NCBI GenBank assembly: GCA_021838785.1
Contig: JAKCCV010000009.1
Location: 1-64,000, forward strand
Source: Acidobacteriota bacterium
Lineage (GTDB): Bacteria; Acidobacteriota; Terriglobia; UBA7540
DNA: 64,000 bases
Reading direction: 5' to 3'
Every line of letters starts with the position of its first letter. Position 1 is the stretch's first letter. Of the stretch, positions 50,656 through 61,148 are shown piece by piece. The notes under the pieces are model-generated. The model was not told where the DNA came from. It ran no database searches and was given only the letters and a program-made list of their open reading frames with translations. The translations under genes were made by a program, and so were the position numbers.

Positions 50656-53055
50656 TCATCGCCCCGCCCCGTGTCCCAGCTTGAGGAGCCGAGCGCGAAC
50701 CTGCTTCGCGTCAGGCGCGTTGGGAGCAAGCTGAAGATATCGTTCATATTCTTGGCGAGCGGGGGCGGGTTGACCGGCGAGCTCAAGCATCTCGGCCAAT
50801 TCGTAATGCGCTGCCGGATCGTTCGGCGCGAGCGAGACCGCCTTGCGGCACTGCGCGACGGCATCCTTCACGTCCTTCCAATCCCGCAGGGCTTTGGCCA
50901 AGTTTAAGCGTGCCGCCACATCCCCCGGGTTCAACCGGAGGTACTCTTTGTAATCCCCGATCGCTTCATAGAGGTGGCCGCTTTCCCGCAGCGCGTTCGA
51001 CAGAGCCAGCCGCGCCGCGCTGTAGTTGGCGTTGTCGCGCAAGGCTTCGCGGAGCTGGTTCAGGCCTTGATTCACCTTGCCCTCTCCGAGCAACGCCAAT
51101 CCGAGTCGGTACCGACCCTCGGGAGAATTGGGCGTGATATTCAAGGCCGCGCGAGCCTGAGCTTCAGCTCGGGAATATTCCTGCAGATGATTGAACGCGT
51201 TCGCCAACGCAATGTGCGGTGCTGGCGCATGGGGCGCGTCGCGTACAGCCTGTTCGAGGGCGTCGGCCGAGCCTTGCCAGTCTCCGCTTTTCGCCAGCGC
51301 CATGCCCAGCCCCAAGGTCGAGGCGAGATCCTTGGGCATCAATTTGAGCGCCGCGCGATACGCCTTGGCCGCACCCCGGTAATGGCCGGAGCGAAGGAGA
51401 GAATCGCCCAGTTGGCGTTCGTAATGCGGATCGAGCGAGGCCGCTTTTTGCATGGCCGCCGCCGCGCCGGGCTGGTCGCCGTTGAGGGCCAGCGCTTTCG
51501 CCAGCCGCTGATAGAGGGCCGGGTCGGTTGGGCGGGCGCTAATCGCGTCACGATAAGTCGGCACGGCAAGGGCATAGTTTTTCTGAGCGACCAGCAGATC
51601 GCCGAGGGCCTCGAGGGCTTCAGGATAGTTGGGCCGGAGTTTGACGGCTTGATTGAGCTGCGATTCCGCTTGTTGGTTTTTCCCGAGCGCCTTCAAAACC
51701 AGGGCCAGCCGGTAGTGCAACTCCGGGCTTTGCGGGCGGAGATAAACGGCCACTTGATACTCTCGCAAAGCGTTGCGAAGCTGGTGCGCGGTCTCGTAGG
51801 CATTCGCCAAGTGGATTCGAGCGTCCACATTGTCGGGGCTGAGCCGAACTTCTTGGCGATACGCTCGAATAAAACCCGCGATGTCGCCCTTCGCTTCGAG
51901 GGCCTCCGCCAGGTTGCGATGATATCCGGGTGTGTCGGGAGCCAATCGGACAGCCTCCTGGAGCTCGGCGACGGCGCCTTGAAGATCGCCGGTTTTTCTC
52001 AGAAGCAAACCGAGTTGCTCATGCAGGCGCGCCTTGCGAGGCTCGAGACCGACGGCCTCCCGGTATTCGCTGATGGCCGCCAAATGGTTGCCCATCGAGA
52101 GATAGGCCGCCGCTAGATCGGCGTGGCCGGTGGCATTCTGCGGTTGGAGTCGCACCAATCCCTGCAACTCTTTAGCCTCGTCGGCGTAGTCGCCCACGCT
52201 TCGATACGTCATAGCCAAGGCAAGCCGGTCATCGGTCTGCTCGGGCCGCAGCGCCACGGCTTGGCGATATTCCGAAATCGCCTCCATCGGCTTACCGTCG
52301 GCGCTGAGCGCGTTGCCCAATTTCATGCGGAGGTCGGCGTCATTCGGCGCCAGGCGAACCGCCGCTTCATATTCTGCGATGCTCTCCTCAAACTGTCCGG
52401 CCTCGTTGAGGGCGGCGGCGAGGCCGGCATGAAGGTTGGAACCCTGAGGATCTTGCCGCAGAGCCCGCCGATACTCCTGAATAGCCTCCTGGGTTTTTCC
52501 GGCCTGGAGCAAGGTGGAGGCGAGCAGGCCCAAAATGTTCGGATTGCGCGGCTCGGCCGCCAGTGCCTGCTGAAGCTCAGCTTGCGCCGCCTTGAAGTTT
52601 CGTTCGCCGGCCAGCGCCGAAGCCAGGTCAGCATGAGCTTGCGCGCTCGCGGGATGCAGCTTCAATTCCGCCTGATACTGCTGAATCGCTTCCGGCAACT
52701 TGCCCTCCATCTCCAACAGTTCGCCGAGATTGTGGTGCGCCCCGGTAAGATTCGGGTCCAAGCGGAGAGCCTCCTGATATTCCAGAATGGCCGGGCCATA
52801 GTGCCGAAGCGCAGCGAGCGCGCTGGCGAGGCCGGCATGGGCGGCGGCAAGGCCCGGCGCGCGTCGCACGGCCAGCCGATACCATTGTTCGGCACTCTCC
52901 CACTGTCCTCGGCGCGCCGCCCGATCGGCCTCCCGCATGATTTGCGTTACGGTCTGGGGTTTCTGGGCAGCCGCCCAACAAGGGCTTCCGACGGCCAAGG
53001 TCACCATCATCGCCGCTGCCATGCACAGCGCACACCCGTTCTGCGGCCTTCTCAT
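50656..53055 (-). CDS. Large TPR-repeat protein, exported
   Basis: About 799 residues with a signal peptide (MAAAMMVTLAVGSPCWAAAQ) and roughly 20 tetratricopeptide repeats of the canonical 34-residue type (A-x-x-x-Y-x-x-A-L-x-L-x-P-x), such as ALRHYGPAILEYQEALRLDP and YAEALRL-like blocks. The repeat array covers almost the entire protein; no catalytic domain is seen. Such solenoids scaffold protein complexes in the periplasm or envelope. Start ATG 53055 (upstream TTG frame rejected). It is divergent from the pot genes. Repeat number is a rough count by eye. Confidence 0.85.
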   Translation of the reverse strand: MRRPQNGCALCMAAAMMVTLAVGSPCWAAAQKPQTVTQIMREADRAARRGQWESAEQWYRLAVRRAPGLAAAHAGLASALAALRHYGPAILEYQEALRLDPNLTGAHHNLGELLEMEGKLPEAIQQYQAELKLHPASAQAHADLASALAGERNFKAAQAELQQALAAEPRNPNILGLLASTLLQAGKTQEAIQEYRRALRQDPQGSNLHAGLAAALNEAGQFEESIAEYEAAVRLAPNDADLRMKLGNALSADGKPMEAISEYRQAVALRPEQTDDRLALAMTYRSVGDYADEAKELQGLVRLQPQNATGHADLAAAYLSMGNHLAAISEYREAVGLEPRKARLHEQLGLLLRKTGDLQGAVAELQEAVRLAPDTPGYHRNLAEALEAKGDIAGFIRAYRQEVRLSPDNVDARIHLANAYETAHQLRNALREYQVAVYLRPQSPELHYRLALVLKALGKNQQAESQLNQAVKLRPNYPEALEALGDLLVAQKNYALAVPTYRDAISARPTDPALYQRLAKALALNGDQPGAAAAMQKAASLDPHYERQLGDSLLRSGHYRGAAKAYRAALKLMPKDLASTLGLGMALAKSGDWQGSADALEQAVRDAPHAPAPHIALANAFNHLQEYSRAEAQARAALNITPNSPEGRYRLGLALLGEGKVNQGLNQLREALRDNANYSAARLALSNALRESGHLYEAIGDYKEYLRLNPGDVAARLNLAKALRDWKDVKDAVAQCRKAVSLAPNDPAAHYELAEMLELAGQPAPARQEYERYLQLAPNAPDAKQVRARLLKLGHGAGR

Positions 53056-53146
53056 CCCTGCCGACCTCTCTGGTTTTAGAATACACCGAAGCAAGAAAGG
53101 CTGGCTGGCTGGAGTGGGAATCCGACGGGCGGCGCGGCAGCCCGGT

Positions 53147-53176
53147 TTGACACGCGCGGGCGCCCTCCGTTATCTT
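53147..53176 (+). promoter_or_regulatory. Promoter of the pot genes
   Basis: TTGACA (53147-53152), 18 nt, TATCTT (53171-53176); start of transcription about 53183, inside an inverted repeat (53161-53193). Confidence 0.6.
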
Positions 53177-53193
53177 CTCCGAGCGGAGGGGCG
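53161..53193. promoter_or_regulatory. Inverted repeat around the -10 box (possible operator)
   Basis: CGCCCTCCG (53161-53169) and CGGAGGGGCG (53184-53193) are inverted copies with one extra base, and frame the -10 box and the predicted start. A repressor site is one reading; a hairpin at the RNA start is the other. Confidence 0.35.
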
Positions 53194-53231
53194 CCGTCGA
53201 GGGGCGCGCTTCGCTCCGCAGGCTGAACACG

Positions 53232-54110
53232 ATGGAAAAGGTGCTTCAGTGGTTTCGTTGCCGACCGAAATGGCGGGTGACAGTACTCGTGGCGGGCAGT
53301 CTGGTTTTCCTTGTCGGCCTCATGCTGCTGCCTTTGATGTATCTGTTTGCCGTCAGCCTGGCCGAGCGCGCCCGCTACGGCACGATTCGTTGGCATTTTA
53401 GCCTGCAAAATTACCTTCAGGCCTTTCATCCTCTCTATTTGGAAATCTACTGGCGGTCGTTCTGGATCGCGCTCACCACCACGATGCTTTGCGCCGTCTT
53501 GGGCTACGTGGTCGCCTACACCATCGCGCTGCGGGTTTCGGGCGGTTGGAAATCCGTCCTCCTAATGTTGGTGGTCATCCCATTTTGGACCAGCTACCTG
53601 ATCCGCACTTACGCCTGGATGCTCATCTTCCGGGCGCAAGGCGTGTTGAATAACGCCCTCCTCTGGCTCGGGGTCATTCATCAGCCTTTGCAGTTGCTTT
53701 ACACCACCCCGGCCGTCTTCGTGGGCTTGGTGTATGCGCAATTGCCGTTCATGATTCTGCCGCTTTACGCGGTCCTACAAAAACTGGATCCGGCGCTGCT
53801 CGAAGCGGCACAGGACCTGGGCGCAAGCCGTTGGAAAACCTTCTTTCGGGTGACCTTGCCCCTGTCGTCCCAGGGCCTGGCAGCCGGGTCGGCCCTGGTG
53901 TTTATTTCCGCCGCGGGCGCTTTTATCACTCCCGATCTTTTGGGAGGCGCGCGGAGCATGATGGTCGGCAATGTGATTGAGGATCAGTTTGCCGTGGCGC
54001 GCAATCAACCGTTCGGCTCCGCCGTCGCCTTTTTATTAACGTTCGTGGTTCTGGGGATCCTGCTGGCCAGCCTTCGCAGCACGCAGCGTGGCGCTCGGGA
54101 GCTGCTCTGA
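53232..54110 (+). CDS. potB: ABC transporter permease, spermidine/putrescine PotB-like
   Basis: The 292-residue permease has six predicted helices and the EAA loop EAAQDLGASRWKTFFRVTLPLS. It resembles PotB: a first helix, a large periplasmic part, and the coupling loop. It would form the membrane channel with the PotC part of the next gene. The start has weak ribosome-site support; the stop overlaps the ATG of the PotC-PotD gene (TGATG), so both are translated together. No PotA ATPase is present in the window. Confidence 0.88.
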   Translation: MEKVLQWFRCRPKWRVTVLVAGSLVFLVGLMLLPLMYLFAVSLAERARYGTIRWHFSLQNYLQAFHPLYLEIYWRSFWIALTTTMLCAVLGYVVAYTIALRVSGGWKSVLLMLVVIPFWTSYLIRTYAWMLIFRAQGVLNNALLWLGVIHQPLQLLYTTPAVFVGLVYAQLPFMILPLYAVLQKLDPALLEAAQDLGASRWKTFFRVTLPLSSQGLAAGSALVFISAAGAFITPDLLGGARSMMVGNVIEDQFAVARNQPFGSAVAFLLTFVVLGILLASLRSTQRGARELL

Positions 54111-55942
54111 TGCGCGCCGGCCGTTCGAGTCCCGGACTGAGCCTGGCATCGGCGCTGGTTTACCTTTTTCTGTACGCGCCCATTGCGGTTCTGGTGATTT
54201 TTTCCTTTAACCAATCTCGCCTCACGGCTCGATGGCGAGGCTTCACGCTGCTCTGGTACACCACGCTGTGGCGTGACCATCGCATTTTTCATTCCCTGAT
54301 GAACAGCTTGGTGGTGGCCACGGCGACCACGCTCATCTGCGTGGTGCTGGGAACAATGGCAGCACTGGCATGGACGGCCGTGGGCGGTAAATGGAGGTCG
54401 GCGGGCGAGGCGGTCATTTATCTTCCGCTCATTATTCCGGAAATCGTCATTGCGGTAGCCTTAGTTATCTTTTTCAGTTTTATTCACTTGGAGCTGGGAC
54501 TGACGAGCCTGATTCTGGCCCATGTTGCCTTCTGCATTTCCTACGTCATCGTCGTCACCGGAGCCAGGCTGGCGTCGAGCGACCGGTCGCACGTCGAAGC
54601 GGCGATGGATCTGGGGGCCGACGAATGGCGGGCCTTCTTTCGCGTCACCCTCCCGTTGGCGGCTCCGGCCATTTTATCCGGAGCCCTGCTGGTGTTCACG
54701 GCTTCGTTCGATGATTATCTGATCAGTTCCTTCGTGGCCGGCGTCGGCTCAACCACGCTGCCCCTGCAAATCTACTCGATGCTCAAGCGTGGCATTACCC
54801 CGGAAATCAACGCGGTGTCGGCCGCCATCTTGGCGGCCACCATTCCGCTGGTCTATATCGCCCAGCGCCTGGAGCGCGGCTCTTTGTCCTTGCGCCGGGC
54901 AATGGCGTCGCTGGCAGGCATCTTCGCGTTCATGGCGATTCCGGTGCTCGTGCGAACTTGGCCGAGCTCCCCGAACGTGCCGCAACTCAACCTTTATGTG
55001 TGGTCGGACTATCTTTCCCCGCGCCTCATTCACGGTTTTGAGCAGGCTTATCACTGCCACATCAACTACGACTACTACGATTCGAACGAGGCGCTATTGG
55101 CCAAGCTTCAAGCCGGAAACGTTGCCTACGACGTCGTCACCCCCAGCGACTATATGGTCCAGATCATGATTCATCAGGGGCTCTTGGCGCGTCTCGATAA
55201 ATCCAAACTGCCCAACGTTTGGGCGCACGCGGACCCACGCTTCCTCCATCTTCCCTTCGACCCCCACAATGACTATTCCGTTCCCTATGCTTGGGGGACA
55301 ACGGGCCTGGCCTATCGCGCCGACTTGGTGAAAGGGAAGGTGGACAGTTGGAGCGTGATGTTCAATCCGCGCTACGCCGGACACATTCTGCTGCTGGATG
55401 ATATGCGGGAGGTCTTTGCAATGGCGCTCAAGGAGCTGGGCTATTCGCTCAATTCCACCAACCCCGCCCAGATTCGCCAGGCGCGCGATTTGCTGTTGCG
55501 CGAAAAGCCTCTCGTGAAAGGTTACAACAGCTCCAATTTCCAGCAAGACCTCGCCGCCGGTGATGCGTGGATCGTCCAAGCCTACAACGGCAACATGACC
55601 TTCGTGATGCACGAGAACCCCAACATCCGCTACGTTATCCCGAAAGAAGGTTGCACCATCTCCGTGGATTGCGCTTGTATTCCCCGCAACGCCCCCCATA
55701 AGAAGCTGGCCCTCGAATTTATCAATTGGTTTTATCGGCCCCGCGTAGCGGCCTTGTTCATCAACGACTGCGGATTCAACACGCCCAACTTGCTGGCGCC
55801 GCGTTATGTTCGTCCGTGGCTGTTGAGGAACACGGCGGTTTTCCCGAATCCAGCGTCGTTGACCCGTTGCCAGTTCATGCATAGCCTGGGCCGAGCCATG
55901 CTGCTCTACGACCGTTATTGGACTGAGATTAAGGCGGATTGA
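54110..55942 (+). CDS. PotC-PotD fusion: spermidine/putrescine permease joined to its binding protein
   Basis: The 610-residue product has an N-terminal permease (about 1-270, six helices, EAA loop EAAMDLGADEWRAFFRVTLPLA), a further membrane helix (SLAGIFAFMAIPVLVRTW) that tethers the C-terminal part, and a PotD-like polyamine-binding domain (about 290-610) with LNLYVWSDYLSPRLIHGF, AYDVVTPSDYMV, VPYAWGTTGLAYRADLV and DAWIVQAYNGN. In E. coli these are two proteins. The binding protein should sit in the periplasm facing the permease. Overlaps potB by one base. Confidence 0.9.
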   Translation: MRAGRSSPGLSLASALVYLFLYAPIAVLVIFSFNQSRLTARWRGFTLLWYTTLWRDHRIFHSLMNSLVVATATTLICVVLGTMAALAWTAVGGKWRSAGEAVIYLPLIIPEIVIAVALVIFFSFIHLELGLTSLILAHVAFCISYVIVVTGARLASSDRSHVEAAMDLGADEWRAFFRVTLPLAAPAILSGALLVFTASFDDYLISSFVAGVGSTTLPLQIYSMLKRGITPEINAVSAAILAATIPLVYIAQRLERGSLSLRRAMASLAGIFAFMAIPVLVRTWPSSPNVPQLNLYVWSDYLSPRLIHGFEQAYHCHINYDYYDSNEALLAKLQAGNVAYDVVTPSDYMVQIMIHQGLLARLDKSKLPNVWAHADPRFLHLPFDPHNDYSVPYAWGTTGLAYRADLVKGKVDSWSVMFNPRYAGHILLLDDMREVFAMALKELGYSLNSTNPAQIRQARDLLLREKPLVKGYNSSNFQQDLAAGDAWIVQAYNGNMTFVMHENPNIRYVIPKEGCTISVDCACIPRNAPHKKLALEFINWFYRPRVAALFINDCGFNTPNLLAPRYVRPWLLRNTAVFPNPASLTRCQFMHSLGRAMLLYDRYWTEIKAD

Positions 55943-56019
55943 CCCTGCCTGCGACTGTCCGCGGCGCCCGCGGCTATCCATGCTCAAGAACCGAAGTCGT
56001 GCATGCACCGAGGAAAGGG

Positions 56020-56634
56020 CTATTTCGCCAGGTAAGCCCGGATGAGGTAGGAGATGCCCAAGAGCAGCAAAAGGACGTTGGCAACGGTAAATAATCGGCG
56101 CTTGAAAGCTCGGTGCAAACCGGCACCCCACGCCATCAGCCACAAAGCCACCACGGCGGCCCCGTAGTAGCCCAAAAGGCTCCCGACAAAAAACGGCACG
56201 ATGTGCCCATACCCGCGCGTTCGGCCTTCGGCGAGGATGGGGCCGGCAATCGTGAGCCAGTAAATCCAGGTTCCTGGAGCGGCGACCTCTGCCAACGCCG
56301 CGGCGGAGACGCTGGTATAAGTCAACCGAGAGGATTCGGCCGCCTCCTCCGGCTTTTTACCTCGGCTTTCGATCAGTGCGTACACCGCAAATGAAATCAC
56401 GACAACCCCTCCAACGTAGGCAACGTCGTGAGCCCACGCGAGCGGGACTTGCTGGTAAAAGAAAAAAGTGAGCAAAAGCAACGCGGCATCCACCAGCAAC
56501 GGAACTCCAATCAGAATCATCAGAGCGCGCAGCCAGCGATGCAGCGCCACCTGAGAAAGAGCAATCAAGTGAAGCGGACTCGGAAATAATCCCCCCACCA
56601 CCCCCATCCCCGCGCCGAGTAAGAAAAGTTCCAT
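56020..56634 (-). CDS. LysE-family translocator-like membrane protein
   Basis: The product (about 204 residues) has six predicted helices and resembles LysE/RhtB exporters: MELFLLGAGMGVVGGLFPSPLHLIALSQVAL at the N-terminus (the motif region G-x3-G-P-x-P), and a C-terminal segment FFVGSLLGYYGAAVVALWL. Members export amino acids such as lysine or homoserine lactones. The long frame begins with an upstream TTG; ATG 56634 fits the family length. Substrate unknown. Divergent from the aldehyde dehydrogenase. Confidence 0.75.
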   Translation of the reverse strand: MELFLLGAGMGVVGGLFPSPLHLIALSQVALHRWLRALMILIGVPLLVDAALLLLTFFFYQQVPLAWAHDVAYVGGVVVISFAVYALIESRGKKPEEAAESSRLTYTSVSAAALAEVAAPGTWIYWLTIAGPILAEGRTRGYGHIVPFFVGSLLGYYGAAVVALWLMAWGAGLHRAFKRRLFTVANVLLLLLGISYLIRAYLAK

Positions 56635-56780
56635 GGCTCGTCGAACGTGCCTTGCGATATTAAGCAAGCCGGGTTGAAAAGAAAAGGACTCCTTCGATGC
56701 CGTGGGAGATGCAACTGGGGTGCGTCAACCGACCGCGGTGACTGCTCTCTTTTGTCGCCCTCCGGCCTTCGCACCCGGAA

Positions 56781-56809
56781 TTGAAGCTGCATGGGTCCCC
56801 TGTTATAGT
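56781..56809 (+). promoter_or_regulatory. Promoter of the aldehyde dehydrogenase gene
   Basis: TTGAAG (56781-56786), 17 nt, TATAGT (56804-56809); transcript leader about 60 nt. Confidence 0.6.
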
Positions 56810-56874
56810 CGGTTCTTCGACGGACGGAATGGGATGGAGCGTGATACCGGCGCTGCTCGTTGGAGGCTGCCAGC

Positions 56875-58356
56875 ATGGAAATCTATAAGAACTTCATTGA
56901 TGGAGAGTGGGTTGATTCGCTAGGAAAAGATGTTTTCGAGAATATCAATCCTGCCGATACGCGGGAACCTCTGGGAGCGTTTCCGAGGTCCAGGGCCGAG
57001 GACGTCGAAGCGGCGGTGTCCGCTGCGGCCAAAGCCTACGCCCGTTGGCGGTTGGTCCCGCCGCCCAAGCGCGGAGAAATTCTGTGGCGTGCCGCCGAAC
57101 TGCTGCGGGCTCGAAAGGAAGAACTGGCGCGCGAGATGACGCGCGAGATGGGCAAAGTTCTGGAAGAGGCTCGAGGGGATGTCCAGGAAGCCGTGGATAT
57201 GGCCTTCTACATGGCCGGTGAAGGCCGCCGCCTGTTTGGGCAAACGACCACCTCCGAGCTTCCCAACAAATTTTGCATGTGCGTCAGAGCGCCTCTCGGA
57301 CCGTGCGGACTGATTACGCCGTGGAACTTCCCCATGGCGATTCCCGCTTGGAAGATGATGCCCGCGCTCATTTGCGGGAACACGATGGTGCTCAAGCCGG
57401 CCGAAGACGCGCCGCTGTCCGCCTGGCATTTGGTCAGGATCCTCGAAGAGGTGGGTGTTCCCCGCGGAGTTGTCAACTTGGTCCACGGGTACGGCGAGGA
57501 AGCGGGAGCGCCGCTGGTGCGGGCGGAGGGTGTAAAGGCCGTTTCCTTTACCGGCTCGGTGCCGGTCGGCCGCGAGGTGGCGCAAGCCTGCGCCGGGTCG
57601 TTCAAGCGGCTGTGCCTCGAAATGGGTGGGAAAAATGTTATCGTGGTGATGGACGATGCCCGCCTGAATTTGGCAGTGGAAGGAGCGGTCTGGGGCGCCT
57701 TCGGGACCACCGGCCAGCGGTGCACGGCTTCCAGCCGCATCGTGGTCCACAAGGCCGTCTATCGAGAGTTCTCCGAGCGTTTGGTGGAGCAGGCCCAAAG
57801 GTTGAAGCTGGGCAACGGATTAGACCCGACCGTGCAGGTTGGTCCCCTTATCAACGAAGCCCAGCTTCGAACCGTGGAGCGCTATGTCGAGATGGGGCGG
57901 GCAGAAGGCGCGCGGTTGCTTTGCGGCGGTCATCGGGTGAGCGATGGCGAAAAGGCGCACGGATGGTTCTTTGCTCCGACGGCCTTTGGAGACTGCCAGC
58001 CCTCCATGCGCATTGCCCAAGAAGAAATCTTTGGCCCTGTGGTCACTTTGATTCCGTGCGACGATTTCGATCAGGCGCTGGAAATCGCCAACCAAGTTGT
58101 TTATGGCTTGTCGTCAGCGATTTACACGCGGGATGTCAACAAGGCTTTTCGCGCCTTGCGTGATATGGAAACGGGAATCTGCTACGTCAACGCGCCTACC
58201 ATTGGCGCGGAAACTCATTTGCCCTTCGGCGGCACCAAGCAGAGTGGCAACGGCCACCGAGAAGCTTCCACTGCCGCGCTCGACTTCTACTGCGAATGGA
58301 AATCCATCTATATTGATTACAGCGACCGATTGCAGCGCGCTCAGATTGACACTTAG
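56875..58356 (+). CDS. NAD(P)-dependent aldehyde dehydrogenase
   Basis: 493 residues from ATG 56875 (GGAGG eight nucleotides upstream). Signature blocks: [36 protein letters not shown] (cofactor binding), [21 protein letters not shown] with the general-base Glu, and [16 protein letters not shown] with the catalytic Cys. It oxidises an aldehyde to an acid; the closest family type looks like semialdehyde dehydrogenases acting on polar aldehydes, but substrate is not settled. The polyamine transporter genes upstream may hint at aminoaldehydes; this is speculative. Confidence 0.93.
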   Translation: MEIYKNFIDGEWVDSLGKDVFENINPADTREPLGAFPRSRAEDVEAAVSAAAKAYARWRLVPPPKRGEILWRAAELLRARKEELAREMTREMGKVLEEARGDVQEAVDMAFYMAGEGRRLFGQTTTSELPNKFCMCVRAPLGPCGLITPWNFPMAIPAWKMMPALICGNTMVLKPAEDAPLSAWHLVRILEEVGVPRGVVNLVHGYGEEAGAPLVRAEGVKAVSFTGSVPVGREVAQACAGSFKRLCLEMGGKNVIVVMDDARLNLAVEGAVWGAFGTTGQRCTASSRIVVHKAVYREFSERLVEQAQRLKLGNGLDPTVQVGPLINEAQLRTVERYVEMGRAEGARLLCGGHRVSDGEKAHGWFFAPTAFGDCQPSMRIAQEEIFGPVVTLIPCDDFDQALEIANQVVYGLSSAIYTRDVNKAFRALRDMETGICYVNAPTIGAETHLPFGGTKQSGNGHREASTAALDFYCEWKSIYIDYSDRLQRAQIDT

Positions 58357-58621
58357 CCGGGAACCGGCGACTGCCCACAGACGCGCACACCCCAACGGCC
58401 GCTGTGACTTTCTCCAGCAGCGATCGAACGGATCGCGGCCCTACACCGTGTCTTCGATTGCGCCTCCAATTTTGCTCTCCCGAGACACTGAAGAATCCGG
58501 CCTCGCGTTTAGGGGTCACCCCGAGAGCCAATGTCCCGTGAGTTGAAAACACGCACCGTAATTGCTCACTGGACATGGCAGGCCCGGGGAGGTTTGCACA
58601 GCCTCCGATTTCACGGGCAAC
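58357..58621. other. Intergenic region upstream of guaB
   Basis: About 335 nt separate the aldehyde dehydrogenase and guaB; apart from the guaB promoter at its right end I see no gene, RNA or clear repeat. A minus-strand frame across this region is not protein-like. Confidence 0.4.
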
Positions 58622-58650
58622 TTGACGGTACAGGGTGCGCCCCTTAAAAT
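58622..58650 (+). promoter_or_regulatory. Promoter of guaB
   Basis: TTGACG (58622-58627), 17 nt, TAAAAT (58645-58650); start codon about 41 nt downstream. Confidence 0.65.
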
Positions 58651-58685
58651 GGAGCATGGTTGCTTCCGCTGCCGAAGTGCTCTGA

Positions 58686-60149
<1,464 letters not shown>

Positions 60150-60225
60150 CCATTTTCCCTCCGCCTCCCCTCCTCATCGAAGCGCCGCGCTGAAATGGTG
60201 GGGCATCACCTTCGCGTGGGCGGCC

Positions 60226-60654
60226 TTGATCTTTTACCTTTCCACGCGAACTTTTTCCTCCACGTTTTCGATCTGGCTTGAGGCGCAAATCCTCGCTTTA
60301 TTGCACCTACACGTCGGCGCCGCCACGTTTAATCTGTTGCAATACTTGATGCGACGAAGCGCCCACTTGACCGTCTATGGCATCTTCGCCGTTTTTATTT
60401 ATCACTCGCTAGCGGGAGAGAAGCGGCCGGCGTGGAGCTTCCGCCGAGCCGTGCTGAGCGTGCTGATCGCGGGGCTGTACTCGCTGACGGACGAATTCCA
60501 TCAGAGCTTCGTCCCGGGGCGCAGCGCCTCCTTGCTCGATTGCGGGGTGGACACCGTGGGGGCGATCTTGGGCACCATCCTCGTGTATTTAAGCCGCGGC
60601 CTGTTGGTGCCCAAAGGTCCGTCGCCCAGCCCGGCTCCTGCAGAAATCAAGTAG
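60226..60654 (+). CDS. VanZ family membrane protein (start uncertain)
   Basis: The product (at least 142 residues) has four helices and the VanZ signature SLTDEFHQSFVPGRSASLLDCGVDTVGAILG. VanZ in enterococci lowers teicoplanin susceptibility; most homologues have unknown roles in the envelope. TTG 60226 cuts the first membrane helix (WWGITFAWAALIFYLSTR), and the same frame stays open upstream into the end of guaB, without ATG or GTG there. A CTG at 60190 would restore the helix. Convergent with rplQ (14-nt gap). Confidence 0.75.
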   Translation: MIFYLSTRTFSSTFSIWLEAQILALLHLHVGAATFNLLQYLMRRSAHLTVYGIFAVFIYHSLAGEKRPAWSFRRAVLSVLIAGLYSLTDEFHQSFVPGRSASLLDCGVDTVGAILGTILVYLSRGLLVPKGPSPSPAPAEIK

Positions 60655-60668
60655 ATGAAAGCCGAAGG

Positions 60669-61145
60669 CTAAGATTCCTTTTCGTCTGAGGGCGGGCCGC
60701 CGGGTTCCGGTTGCGGCGCGGCCTGCTCGGCAGCCTTCTGACGGGCCTCCGCGCGCCGGGCACGGATTTCCGCGCGCTTCTGCAGAACGCCGGTTCCGAC
60801 CAGCTCAAGAACGGCCACATCGGCACCGTCGCCCTTGCGCCATCCGGCGCGCGTGATGCGAGTGTAACCGCCGGGGCGGGTTGCATAGCGCGGCGCAATG
60901 TCTCCGAACAGCTTTTGCACGGCGGCCGGCGTCATGCAATAAGCGGCGGCCAGGCGTCGCGCATGCAGGTCGCCGCGCTTGCCCAGCGTGATGATCCGCT
61001 CGGCCAGGCGTCGCGCTTCTTTGGCCTTGGGAACGGTGGTCTCGATTCTCTCTTCGAGAATCAGCGAGGTCACCAAATTCCGCAACAGCGCCCGCCGATG
61101 CTCCGTATTGCGACTTAGCTTTCTTCCTTGATTTCGGTGGCGCAT
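60669..61145 (-). CDS. rplQ: 50S ribosomal protein L17
   Basis: 158 residues: [29 protein letters not shown] at the start and [25 protein letters not shown], the L17 core. The tail (about 115-158) is a long Ala/Arg/Glu/Pro-rich extension beyond the E. coli length. L17 sits in the large subunit near the exit tunnel. Last gene of the alpha operon; only 3 nt after rpoA. Confidence 0.97.
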   Translation of the reverse strand: MRHRNQGRKLSRNTEHRRALLRNLVTSLILEERIETTVPKAKEARRLAERIITLGKRGDLHARRLAAAYCMTPAAVQKLFGDIAPRYATRPGGYTRITRAGWRKGDGADVAVLELVGTGVLQKRAEIRARRAEARQKAAEQAAPQPEPGGPPSDEKES

Positions 61146-61148
61146 CGC

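Noticed and set aside
56635-56780. Divergent promoter region as a tRNA or RNA gene
   Set aside because: No cloverleaf or conserved T-loop; no CCA end.
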